Positions 16,490-23,371 of a stretch of DNA of 64,000 nucleotides are shown one piece after another; positions within the stretch are counted from its first letter, which is position 1; every line of letters starts with the position of its first letter. Source of the stretch: GAS188 sp035949255 (GTDB lineage Bacteria > Pseudomonadota > Alphaproteobacteria > Rhizobiales > Beijerinckiaceae); contig DASZIL010000033.1 in assembly GCA_035949255.1 (NCBI GenBank), positions 16,832 through 80,831 on the forward strand. Direction: 5' to 3'. Under the pieces are notes generated by a model. That model was given only the letters and a program-made list of their open reading frames with translations, had not been told where the DNA came from and ran no database searches. A program made the translations under genes and the position numbers.

Positions 16490-17368
16490 TCAGCGCGTCG
16501 GGACGGGTCTTTCGCCGCGATAATCGTAAAACCCTCGCTTGGCCTTCTTGCCGAGCCAGCCGGCTTCGACATATTTCACCAGCAGCGGACATGGCCTGTA
16601 TTTCGAATCCGCAAGGCCTTCATAGAGCACCTGCATGATCGACAAGCAGGTGTCGAGGCCGATGAAATCGGCGAGCTGCAACGGCCCCATGGGGTGATTC
16701 GCGCCGAGCCGCATGGCGGTATCGATGGCATCGACCGAACCCACGCCTTCGTAAAGCGTGTAGATCGCCTCGTTGATCATCGGCAAAAGGATGCGGTTCA
16801 CGATGAACGCCGGGAAATCCTCTGCCACCGTCACCGTCTTGCCGAGCTTGCCGCAAAACTCGCGCGCCGCCTCGAAGGTCTCGTCATTCGTGGCGATGCC
16901 GCGGATCAGTTCGACGAGCTGCATCACCGGCACCGGATTCATGAAATGAATGCCGATGAAGCGCTCGGGGTTGCCCGTGATCGCGGCGAGCCGCGTGATC
17001 GAGATGGACGAGGTGTTCGAACCCACAACGGTTTCGGGCTTGAGATGCGGCTTGAGGCTTTCGAAGATTTGGCGCTTCAAGGGCTCGCTCTCGGCTGCCG
17101 CCTCGATGATCAGATCGCAATTGCTCATCGCCTCGAGGTTTTTTGCCGGCGTGATGCGTTTCAAAGCCGCCTTGCGATCGGCATCCGTGATCGCTCCCTT
17201 GGCGATCTGGCGGGCCATGTTGCCGTTGATCGTGGCGAGAGCGCTCTCGACGCGTTCGAGCGTCACGTCGTTGACGACGACCTCGTAGCCCGCAAGCGCC
17301 GACACATGGGCGATGCCTGCGCCCATCTGCCCCGCGCCGATCACGCCGACGGTCCTGATGTCAACCAT
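16490..17368 (-). CDS. hbd: 3-hydroxybutyryl-CoA dehydrogenase (3-hydroxyacyl-CoA dehydrogenase, NAD-binding)
   Basis: 292 residues. Oxidises (S)-3-hydroxyacyl-CoA to 3-ketoacyl-CoA or the reverse, in fatty-acid or PHB/crotonate metabolism. Rossmann loop VIGAGQMGAGIAHVSAL at the N-terminus, catalytic His/Glu region in FIGIHFMNPVPVMQLVELI, Asn in PAFIVNRILLPMINEA, and the C-terminal helical domain with LGANHPMGPLQLADFIGLD. It lies downstream of etfBA on the same strand, 113 bp after etfA with a hairpin in between. Electron-transfer flavoprotein takes electrons from the acyl-CoA dehydrogenase step of the same pathway, so the linkage is functional. Confidence 0.93.
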   Translation of the reverse strand: MVDIRTVGVIGAGQMGAGIAHVSALAGYEVVVNDVTLERVESALATINGNMARQIAKGAITDADRKAALKRITPAKNLEAMSNCDLIIEAAAESEPLKRQIFESLKPHLKPETVVGSNTSSISITRLAAITGNPERFIGIHFMNPVPVMQLVELIRGIATNDETFEAAREFCGKLGKTVTVAEDFPAFIVNRILLPMINEAIYTLYEGVGSVDAIDTAMRLGANHPMGPLQLADFIGLDTCLSIMQVLYEGLADSKYRPCPLLVKYVEAGWLGKKAKRGFYDYRGERPVPTR

Positions 17369-17393
17369 GCCGCATCACTCGCTATCGCATCAT

Positions 17394-17420
17394 CCGCAAA
17401 AATGGAACTGGTTTTTGCGG
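17394..17420 (-). repeat. Hairpin between etfA and hbd (9-bp perfect arms)
   Basis: CCGCAAAAA at 17394-17402 and TTTTTGCGG at 17412-17420 are perfect inverted arms around a 9-base loop. The hairpin lies 62 bases after the etfA stop and 26 bases before the hbd start. It may attenuate transcription or stabilise the etfBA message. The same CCGCAAAA/TTTTGCGG core recurs near 52104-52129, so it is probably one copy of a dispersed palindromic repeat rather than a dedicated terminator. Confidence 0.6.
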
Positions 17421-17481
17421 AGGGAACCTGCACAAAGCCTTGAGCTTTCGCGCGAACTTGGGTTCGGCATGCGCCGGGCCC

Positions 17482-18429
17482 CTATTTTCCCAGTTTCCCG
17501 AGCTCGGCCGCGAGCTCCGGAACGGCCGTGAACAGATCGGCGACCAGCCCGTAATCGGCCACCTGGAAGATCGGCGCTTCCTCATCCTTGTTGATCGCCA
17601 CGATCACCTTGGAATCCTTCATGCCCGCGAGATGCTGGATAGCCCCGGAGATGCCGACGGCGACGTAAAGGTCGGGTGCCACCACTTTGCCCGTCTGGCC
17701 TACCTGCCAGTCGTTCGGGGCGTAGCCGGCATCGACCGCGGCACGTGAGGCGCCCATAGCCGCGCCGAGCCTGTCGGCGAGCGGGGTGATGACCTCGCGG
17801 AATTTCTCGGCCGAGCCGAGGGCGCGCCCGCCGGAAACGATGACCTTGGCCGAGGCGAGCTCCGGCCGATCCAATTTCGCGACTGCCTCGCCCTTGAAGG
17901 TGGAAAGGCCGGGATCGGCGGGCGAAGCCACGCTTTCGATCGGCGCCGTGGCGCCACCTTCCCCGGTGGCCGCGAAAGCGGCGGTGCGCACGGTGACCAC
18001 CTTTTTCGGATCGGTCACCTGCACCGTCTGAATGGCGTTGCCGGCATAGATCGGGCGCTCGAAAGTATCGGGCGAAACGACCTTGATGATGTCGGAGACC
18101 TGCATCACGTCGAGGAGCGCGGCAAGGCGCGGCATGACGTTCTTGCCGGTCGTGGTCGAGGCCGCGAGGAGCGCGTCATAGCCGGGCGCGAGCGCATGGA
18201 GGAGCGCCGCGAGCGGCTCGGCCAGACGGTGCTCATAGGCGGGCGCTTCGGCGAGCAGGACCTTGTCGACCCCATCGAGCTTCGCCGCCTCCTCGGCGAC
18301 GGCACGGCAATCGAGCCCGGCGACAAGGATGTGGACGGGCGCGCCCAGCGCCTTCGCGGGGGTGAGCGCCTTGCGCGTCGCTTCGTTCAGAGTCTTGTTG
18401 TCGTGCTTGGCGAAAAGAAGCGTCGTCAT
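17482..18429 (-). CDS. etfA: Electron transfer flavoprotein subunit alpha
   Basis: 315 residues. With EtfB it carries electrons from acyl-CoA and other flavoprotein dehydrogenases to ETF-quinone oxidoreductase. The C-terminal FAD-binding domain is intact: VIVSGGRALGSAEKFREVI, LGAAMGASRAAVDAGYAPND, QVGQTGKVVAPDLYVAVGISGAIQH (written here in parts of a continuous block), and VIVAINKDEEAPIFQVADYGLV. The ATG is one base after the etfB stop, so the pair forms an operon. No oddity seen. Confidence 0.96.
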   Translation of the reverse strand: MTTLLFAKHDNKTLNEATRKALTPAKALGAPVHILVAGLDCRAVAEEAAKLDGVDKVLLAEAPAYEHRLAEPLAALLHALAPGYDALLAASTTTGKNVMPRLAALLDVMQVSDIIKVVSPDTFERPIYAGNAIQTVQVTDPKKVVTVRTAAFAATGEGGATAPIESVASPADPGLSTFKGEAVAKLDRPELASAKVIVSGGRALGSAEKFREVITPLADRLGAAMGASRAAVDAGYAPNDWQVGQTGKVVAPDLYVAVGISGAIQHLAGMKDSKVIVAINKDEEAPIFQVADYGLVADLFTAVPELAAELGKLGK

Positions 18430-18430
18430 C

Positions 18431-19180
18431 TCATATCACCCCGGCTTCGTCCTTGAGCTTCGCCACGAGCTCGGCCACCGACTTCACCTTGGCGCCCGCC
18501 TTGCGGCCCGGAGGCTCGACCGTCTTCAGCACCTTGAGGCGGGGCGCGGCATCGACACCGAGCGCTTCGGGCGTCGTCTCGTCGATCGGCTTCTTCTTGG
18601 CTTTCATGATGTTCGGCAGCGAGGCGTAGCGCGGCTCGTTGAGGCGCAGATCCGTCGTGATGATCGCCGGCATCTTCAGCGTCAATGTCTGCAGACCACC
18701 GTCCACTTCGCGCGTCACGTCCATCGAGCCTTCCCCGATCACGAGCTTCGAGGCGAAGGTGCCTTGCGGCCAGCCGAGAAGGGCGGCGAGCATCTGCCCC
18801 GTCTGGTTGCAATCGTCATCGATCGCCTGCTTTCCCAGAATGACGAGGCCCGGCTCCTCCTTGGCGATGACCGCCTTGAGCAGCTTGGCGACGGCGAGCG
18901 GCTCGGGGGGCTGTTCCGTCTTCACCAGGATGCCGCGATCGGCCCCCATGGCGAGGCCGGCACGGATCGTCTCCGCGGATTGGGCGGGACCGATCGACAC
19001 GCAGATCACCTCGGTGGCCTTGCCCGCTTCCTTGAGACGCAGCGCCTCCTCGACCGCGATCTCGTCGAAGGGGTTCATCGACATTTTCACATTGGCGAGC
19101 TCGACGCCGGTGCCATCCGGCTTGACGCGGATCTTCACATTGAAGTCGACGACCCGCTTCACGGCGACCAGAACTTTCAT
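18431..19180 (-). CDS. etfB: Electron transfer flavoprotein subunit beta
   Basis: 249 residues, standard length. Beta subunit of the ETF heterodimer; binds AMP and contacts dehydrogenases. N-terminus MKVLVAVKRVVDFNVKIRV, a Pro-Phe-Asp segment SMNPFDEIAVEEALRLKE, the recognition loop region, and ITTDLRLNEPRYASLPNIMKAKKKPI near residue 190-215 are all diagnostic. It is the first gene of an etfB-etfA-hbd series on the minus strand; the cobalamin adenosyltransferase lies about 160 bp upstream on the same strand, the conserved neighbourhood in many Rhizobiales. Confidence 0.96.
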   Translation of the reverse strand: MKVLVAVKRVVDFNVKIRVKPDGTGVELANVKMSMNPFDEIAVEEALRLKEAGKATEVICVSIGPAQSAETIRAGLAMGADRGILVKTEQPPEPLAVAKLLKAVIAKEEPGLVILGKQAIDDDCNQTGQMLAALLGWPQGTFASKLVIGEGSMDVTREVDGGLQTLTLKMPAIITTDLRLNEPRYASLPNIMKAKKKPIDETTPEALGVDAAPRLKVLKTVEPPGRKAGAKVKSVAELVAKLKDEAGVI

Positions 19181-19341
19181 AGTCTTCGACTTTCCACTCG
19201 AATTCCTCTACCCGCAATCGCAATTGGCGCCATTCGCCCTTAGTCGTGTCTCGCGCGCAGGCGCCGCAATATCGGTAAATCCCGGTGGTCGAGCGCTGTC
19301 AACGCCCGATAGCGGCAGAAGACGCTATCGGCGACGACGGT

Positions 19342-19923
19342 TCACCGGTTCTGCCCGGGAATCCACAGCACGTCCTTGGCGCCGAGCTCGTTGGCGAAAC
19401 GAGCGGCGACGAAAAGGAAATCCGACAGGCGATTGATGAATTTGATCGCGTCCTCGCCGACGCTCTCACCCTTCTTTTGCGCCAAGGCCACGATGACACG
19501 CTCGGCGCGGCGGCACACCGTTCGGGCAAGATGCAGCGCCGCCGCCATGGGCGAGCCGCCCGGCAGCACGAAGGAGGTGAGCGGGGCCAAATGCGCGTTC
19601 AAGGCATCGATCTCGGTTTCGAGCCGCGCGACCTGCGTCGCGAGGATGCGCAAAGAAACCCGGCCTGGCTTGCTTCGCATCGGCTCGGGCGAGGCGAGAT
19701 CGGCGCCGAGGTCGAATAGGTCATTTTGGATGCGGGCCAACATGGCATCGAGCCTCGCATCGCTTTTCGTGTAGAGGCGCGCGAGACCCACGCATGCGTT
19801 GGTCTCGTCGACCGTGCCATAGGCCTCGACGCGCAAGTCGCATTTCAGCCGGGCGGCCCCGGTCGCGAGCCGCGTCTTTCCCTTGTCGCCGGCGCGCGTA
19901 TAGATGCGGTTGAGCACCACCAT
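19342..19923 (-). CDS. pduO: Cob(I)yrinic acid a,c-diamide / ATP:cob(I)alamin adenosyltransferase, PduO type
   Basis: 193 residues from ATG 19923, where the family N-terminus MVVLNRIYTRAGDKGKT begins; GGGAGG lies about 11 bases upstream. The trimeric four-helix-bundle enzyme transfers adenosyl from ATP to cob(I)alamin. The ATP-binding N-terminal loop (TRAGDKGKTRLATG), the central VEAYGTVDETNACVGLAR and the conserved helix with TVCRRAERVIVAL and IKFINRLSDFLFVAARF are intact. AdoCbl is the cofactor of methylmalonyl-CoA mutase, so the gene's presence beside etfBA and hbd links acyl-CoA pathways. A GAGCATGATC palindrome sits just upstream. Confidence 0.93.
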   Translation of the reverse strand: MVVLNRIYTRAGDKGKTRLATGAARLKCDLRVEAYGTVDETNACVGLARLYTKSDARLDAMLARIQNDLFDLGADLASPEPMRSKPGRVSLRILATQVARLETEIDALNAHLAPLTSFVLPGGSPMAAALHLARTVCRRAERVIVALAQKKGESVGEDAIKFINRLSDFLFVAARFANELGAKDVLWIPGQNR

Positions 19924-19941
19924 CGGCTTTTCGGCCTCCCG

Positions 19942-19992
19942 GAGCATGATCTCAATGAGCGGAAAGCCTCTTCTCCCGAGAAGATCATGCTC
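19942..19992. repeat. GAGCATGATC-type palindromic repeat upstream of pduO
   Basis: GAGCATGATCT at 19942-19952 and AGATCATGCTC at 19982-19992 are perfect 11-bp inverted arms around a 29-base centre with a GGAAA tract. Short palindromes of this wording are common between genes in Rhizobiales. Here it covers positions about 19 to 69 upstream of the pduO start, so it could form a stem-loop in the leader. A related copy is at 52093-52136. Confidence 0.6.
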
Positions 19993-20160
19993 GATTGAAA
20001 ACTTTTAGGCCAGGACCGGCCGCGCGTTAGCCGCGCGAGGCTCATCCATCCGCCGGCCAGTCGACGCTTGGCTTGTTGTCGAATGAAGCCCGTCTTGCTG
20101 AATGAAGCGGCGCACGGCCGCGTGAATCTCGACCCGACGCTCGGCGAAGGTCAAGCCCCG

Positions 20161-20763
20161 TCAGAATGTGTAGCCGATGCGCGCGCCATAATTGGTGAGG
20201 CCCCGATTCTGCGAGCAGAGACCGGCATTCGACATATGCTCGACCGTGGCCATCAGGCTCCAGTTCTCCGTGAACCTGTAGCCCACGGAGCCCGATTCAC
20301 GAAACGAGACGTTGCATCCGAGTGCGCTGTGCCCCTCGGGCACGAATGTGCCCGTCTTGCCGTTGTTGACCGAACCGCCGAAGCTGCCCTCGACGAAGAT
20401 CGATCTGGTGATGTCGTAAGTCCAGGTGAGCCCGGCATAAGCTTGGCTCGTCTTGCCCGCGAAGTTGACGGTCGCGCCTATGCTCGGTCGCGGCAAGAGG
20501 AAGTCCCAAGCGCTTCCCGGCGCGCTGAAGGGCTTGGCGAAAAGAACTTCACCGTTGAGGTCCGCGCTGCCTTGTTCCGGGCTCGTCGGATCATGCGCGA
20601 AAGTGCCGAGCCGCACTTCGGAAAGAAAGAAGAACTGCGGTTGCGGGGCGGGCGCGGGCGGCGCCGCAAAACCCGTGGGATAGCCGAGATCAGCCGCACC
20701 TGCTGAGCCGGCAGCGAGCAAGACAACGGCAAATACCCCAGCAAGCCCCGTCGTCAGCCGCAT
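20161..20763 (-). CDS. Acyloxyacyl hydrolase / PagL-like lipid A 3-O-deacylase family outer-membrane protein
   Basis: 200 residues with a signal peptide (MRLTTGLAGVFAVVLLAAGS then AGAADLG) and a Pro/Ala linker. The mature part alternates beta-strand-like stretches ending in a terminal aromatic (YGARIGYTF), as expected for a small outer-membrane barrel. The active-site-like motif VEHMSNAGLC carries the H-x-S-N pattern of PagL deacylases. It would trim acyl chains from lipid A. It sits between the HIG1 gene and pduO, which are usually closer neighbours. I could not confirm the third catalytic residue. Confidence 0.8.
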   Translation of the reverse strand: MRLTTGLAGVFAVVLLAAGSAGAADLGYPTGFAAPPAPAPQPQFFFLSEVRLGTFAHDPTSPEQGSADLNGEVLFAKPFSAPGSAWDFLLPRPSIGATVNFAGKTSQAYAGLTWTYDITRSIFVEGSFGGSVNNGKTGTFVPEGHSALGCNVSFRESGSVGYRFTENWSLMATVEHMSNAGLCSQNRGLTNYGARIGYTF

Positions 20764-20969
20764 CGCCTCACCTGCTCATCAAGCCAAGGTTGCGCCATCC
20801 GCAACATCACCCATTTTTCGCCGCGATGCGACGCCCCGTCAACGCCTATAGCGGGCGCTTTCCGCAACTGCAACCGTGCGCTCGGTTTATTCGTCGGCTT
20901 GGTTACGACGGCCGGTAACAAGGGCCACTCCAATGCGCCCTTCGTCTTGAGTGCAGCTGACTTTGCACC
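20764..20969. other. Leader of the PagL-like gene with a GTTGCG/CGCAAC palindrome
   Basis: About 200 bases between two minus-strand genes, no gene seen. A 17-base hyphenated palindrome, GTTGCG-CCATC-CGCAAC, lies at 20789-20805, about 26 bases upstream of the PagL-like start, where an operator would be expected. The regulator is unknown. Confidence 0.4.
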
Positions 20970-21158
20970 TCAATGGCTGCGCCACCACAGGACGAGAACG
21001 ATCAGCACGATCGCGACCGCCTGCAGCACGACGCGCAAGCGCATCAAATTCTGCGAGCGGTTCGCGCTTCCACCGCGCAACATATTGGCGAGGCCGAGCA
21101 AAAGCACGATGGCGACGGCACCGGTCGCGACGGTGACGATGAAGGAATCAGGGCTCAT
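20970..21158 (-). CDS. Twin transmembrane helix small protein (HIG1 domain)
   Basis: 62 residues from ATG 21158 with GGAG seven bases upstream (an upstream in-frame start at 21173 is less likely). Two membrane helices, VTVATGAVAIVLLLGLAN and LQAVAIVLIVLVLWW, are joined by the conserved loop NMLRGGSANRSQNLMRLRV. This is the bacterial relative of mitochondrial HIG1/Rcf1, which associates with cytochrome oxidase or the respiratory chain. Its position near pduO-etfBA is conserved in Alphaproteobacteria. Function in bacteria is only inferred from the mitochondrial family. Confidence 0.85.
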   Translation of the reverse strand: MSPDSFIVTVATGAVAIVLLLGLANMLRGGSANRSQNLMRLRVVLQAVAIVLIVLVLWWRSH

Positions 21159-21344
21159 GCGTCGGCTCCGCATGCTGGCGAATCACGCCGATTTCGGCGC
21201 GTGCCACGAAAGCCTAGCACCCGAGGCGCGTCCGATGCACCCCGGCGGCTCGAGCGAAAGCGCAGCGCTCGCCCTTTTTCCCGTCAGATGAAGGGCCTTC
21301 GGCACCGAAATCGCGACGGAAGCCGGCAAATTCCACCGCGAATC

Positions 21345-21426
21345 ATCACATCTGTGATAAAAATAGATGTTACTGATTCGCGGATTCTGCACTCACCAAG
21401 ATTCTGCTCTCGCCCAAGATTCTGCT
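21345..21426 (+). promoter_or_regulatory. Palindrome plus three short tandem repeats upstream of the YibQ-like gene
   Basis: The 312-base gap 21159-21470 contains no gene. At 21345-21358 lies ATCACA-TC-TGTGAT, a 14-bp hyphenated palindrome. Downstream, ATTCTGC occurs three times at 21384, 21401 and 21419 (spacing 17 and 18), the last two within a 13-base direct repeat CCAAGATTCTGCT (21396-21408, 21414-21426). Such phased repeats next to a palindrome could be regulator sites. I cannot name the factor. Confidence 0.4.
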
Positions 21427-21470
21427 GCCCAAGCCGTCGCATCACCATTATTTTCGCCGGAGCCGCGGGA

Positions 21471-22664
21471 TTGCCGACCGAGCCGGATGATCTGCACAAG
21501 CCGCTCGGGCTCTCCGCTGATCGGAGCCGAGCCGGCTTTGCGCCTCACCTTCGTGCGATCGCCGCGGCGGCCATGGTCGGGGCGGGGGTCGCGGCCCTCA
21601 CCTTTCTTGCAGGCGAGGCCGACCACGCCGGCGAGCCCTTCGCCACGGCAAGCATAGAGCCGGTGGCCCCCTCGAACGCGAGCGCTCCGGGGGGGCGAGA
21701 GCCTGACGGGAAAGGCGGTGACGACGAGCGCGCGGCGGTGTCGACGACGGCGACGGAGATCGAAGCGGATAGCGGCGTCGCCGTCGTGCGGCCGGATGGC
21801 GCCCCTGCTCCCGGCGCCATGGTGATCCGCATTCCCGATGCGCCGGGTGCTGCCAAGCTTGCCGCCGCACCCGATCCGCGCCTCGTTGAGCGAAGCGACT
21901 TCGGCCCGCTCCCGCGCATCGGCCCGGATGGAGCCCGCCCGGCGCAGGTCTATGCCAGGCCGGCGCCGAGCCTGGCGAAAGGGCGCCCGCGCATCGCGCT
22001 CGTGATCGGCGGTCTTGGGCTCAATGATCAGGCGACGACGCGCGCCATCACGAAGCTTCCGGGCGAAGTCTCGCTCGCCTTCGCGCCTTACGGCGCCAAC
22101 CTCAAGGTGCAAGCCGCCAAGGCGCGCGAAGCCGGCCATGAAATCCTTCTGCAGATGCCGATGGAGCCCTTCGATTACGCGCAGAACAATCCGGGGCCGC
22201 AGACGCTCACGACCGATGCCGGCGGCGCGCGGAATCTCGAACGCTTGCACTGGGCCTTGGCGCGGGCGCCCGGCTTCGTCGGGATCGAAAATTTCCTCGG
22301 AGCGCGCTTCACCGCCGATGAGGCCGCGCTTTCGCCCGTCCTCAAAGACCTGGCCGAGCGCGGCCTCATTTTTGTCGATGACGGCTCTTCGGCCCGTTCG
22401 ATCACCGCGATCGTCGGGCCGTCGCTCAACCTCGCCGTGCGGCGCGCCGATATCGTGATCGACGCCGCCCCCGACGGTGCCAAGATCGACGAGGCTTTGC
22501 AGCGGCTCGAGACGCTAGCGCGCGAAAACGGGCTGGCCACCGCCTCGGGAAGCGCGCTTCCGGTGACCCTCGAGCATCTTTCGCGCTGGTTTGAAAGCCT
22601 TGGCGGGCGCGGCATCGATCTCGTTCCCGTGACCTCGACGCTCAAGCTCAAGGCTCGCGGCTGA
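21471..22664 (+). CDS. Divergent polysaccharide deacetylase family protein (YibQ-like)
   Basis: 397 residues from a TTG at 21471, chosen because GGAG lies eight bases upstream; the frame stays open further up but without a site. A hydrophobic segment (about residues 22-42, LRAIAAAAMVGAGVAALTFL) anchors or exports it; a long Pro/Ala/Glu-rich linker follows. The C-terminal 240 residues are the catalytic-like domain: PRIALVIGGLGLNDQATTRA, LPGEVSLAFAPYGANL, EILLQMPMEPFDY and LIFVDDGSS. It is related to carbohydrate deacetylases and usually lies between a CtpA protease and rppH; here rppH follows at 84 bp. Probably acts on envelope polysaccharide. Confidence 0.87.
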   Translation: MPTEPDDLHKPLGLSADRSRAGFAPHLRAIAAAAMVGAGVAALTFLAGEADHAGEPFATASIEPVAPSNASAPGGREPDGKGGDDERAAVSTTATEIEADSGVAVVRPDGAPAPGAMVIRIPDAPGAAKLAAAPDPRLVERSDFGPLPRIGPDGARPAQVYARPAPSLAKGRPRIALVIGGLGLNDQATTRAITKLPGEVSLAFAPYGANLKVQAAKAREAGHEILLQMPMEPFDYAQNNPGPQTLTTDAGGARNLERLHWALARAPGFVGIENFLGARFTADEAALSPVLKDLAERGLIFVDDGSSARSITAIVGPSLNLAVRRADIVIDAAPDGAKIDEALQRLETLARENGLATASGSALPVTLEHLSRWFESLGGRGIDLVPVTSTLKLKARG

Positions 22665-22747
22665 CGCAGAGGCACTGGCGACACTTGACAAGCCGGGCTC
22701 CCGAACGCGACTCTTGCGGGATGGCCCGCGTTGTTCCCGGCGTGATC

Positions 22748-23260
22748 ATGGATCAGGCGACCCTGCCTTATCGGCGATGCGTCGGCATCGCGCTCTTCAA
22801 TTGGGCAGGGAAAGTATTCGTTGCTCGAAGGCGAGGCGAAGCGGGCCCGGAACATGTGCGCGGCCCCTATCGCTGGCAAATGCCGCAAGGGGGCATCGAT
22901 CCCGGCGAGGAACCCCTGGCGGCCGCCGTTCGTGAGCTTTTCGAGGAGACCAATGTGCGCAACGCGACCTTGCTCGCCGAAGCGCCGGAATGGTTCACCT
23001 ATGATCTGCCGCGCGAGATGTTGCAGCGCTCCTGGCGCGGCGGCTATCGCGGCCAGACGCAACGCTGGTTCGCCTTCCGTTTCATCGGCGATGACAAGGA
23101 GATCAACGTGCGTCACCCGGGAGGCGGCGACCACGCTTCCGAATTCGACGAATGGCGTTGGGAGGATTTCTCGCTTACGCCCGAGCTCATCATCCCCTTC
23201 AAGCGCTCGGTTTACGAGAAGGTCGTCGACGCCTTCGGCCACATCGCTGCGACCAAGTGA
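22748..23260 (+). CDS. rppH: RNA pyrophosphohydrolase (Nudix)
   Basis: 170 residues from ATG 22748, which gives the usual short lead before LPYRRCVGIALFN; an ATG at 22721 is a possible longer start and neither has a strong ribosome-binding site. RppH removes pyrophosphate from 5'-triphosphorylated transcripts and starts RNase E decay. The Nudix box is present as GGIDPGEEPLAAAVRELFEE followed by TNV (the usual Gly before the last hydrophobic residue is Asn). The proteobacterial RppH features WQMPQGGID and GQTQRWFAFRFIGDD are clear. Follows the YibQ-like gene on the same strand. Confidence 0.92.
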   Translation: MDQATLPYRRCVGIALFNWAGKVFVARRRGEAGPEHVRGPYRWQMPQGGIDPGEEPLAAAVRELFEETNVRNATLLAEAPEWFTYDLPREMLQRSWRGGYRGQTQRWFAFRFIGDDKEINVRHPGGGDHASEFDEWRWEDFSLTPELIIPFKRSVYEKVVDAFGHIAATK

Positions 23261-23269
23261 TGCGGGCCT

Positions 23270-23297
23270 TGCGGAGACTATTGCGGTAATCTCCGCA
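23270..23297 (+). terminator. Hairpin downstream of rppH
   Basis: TGCGGAGA (23270-23277) and TCTCCGCA (23290-23297) are perfect 8-bp arms around a 12-base loop, ten bases after the rppH stop and between convergent genes. No T-run follows, so it is a weak terminator candidate or an mRNA-stabilising stem rather than a classical intrinsic terminator. Confidence 0.4.
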
Positions 23298-23371
23298 TGG
23301 ATTGCAAGGATTAAGCCGAGGTTGGGCACCTCACGACGCAGGCTCGCTTCGATTCAGCAAAAAAGCCGAGA

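Noticed and set aside
21384..21426. CRISPR-like tandem repeats
   Set aside because: Only three 7-13 base copies with 17-18 base period; no spacers of CRISPR size and no cas genes.
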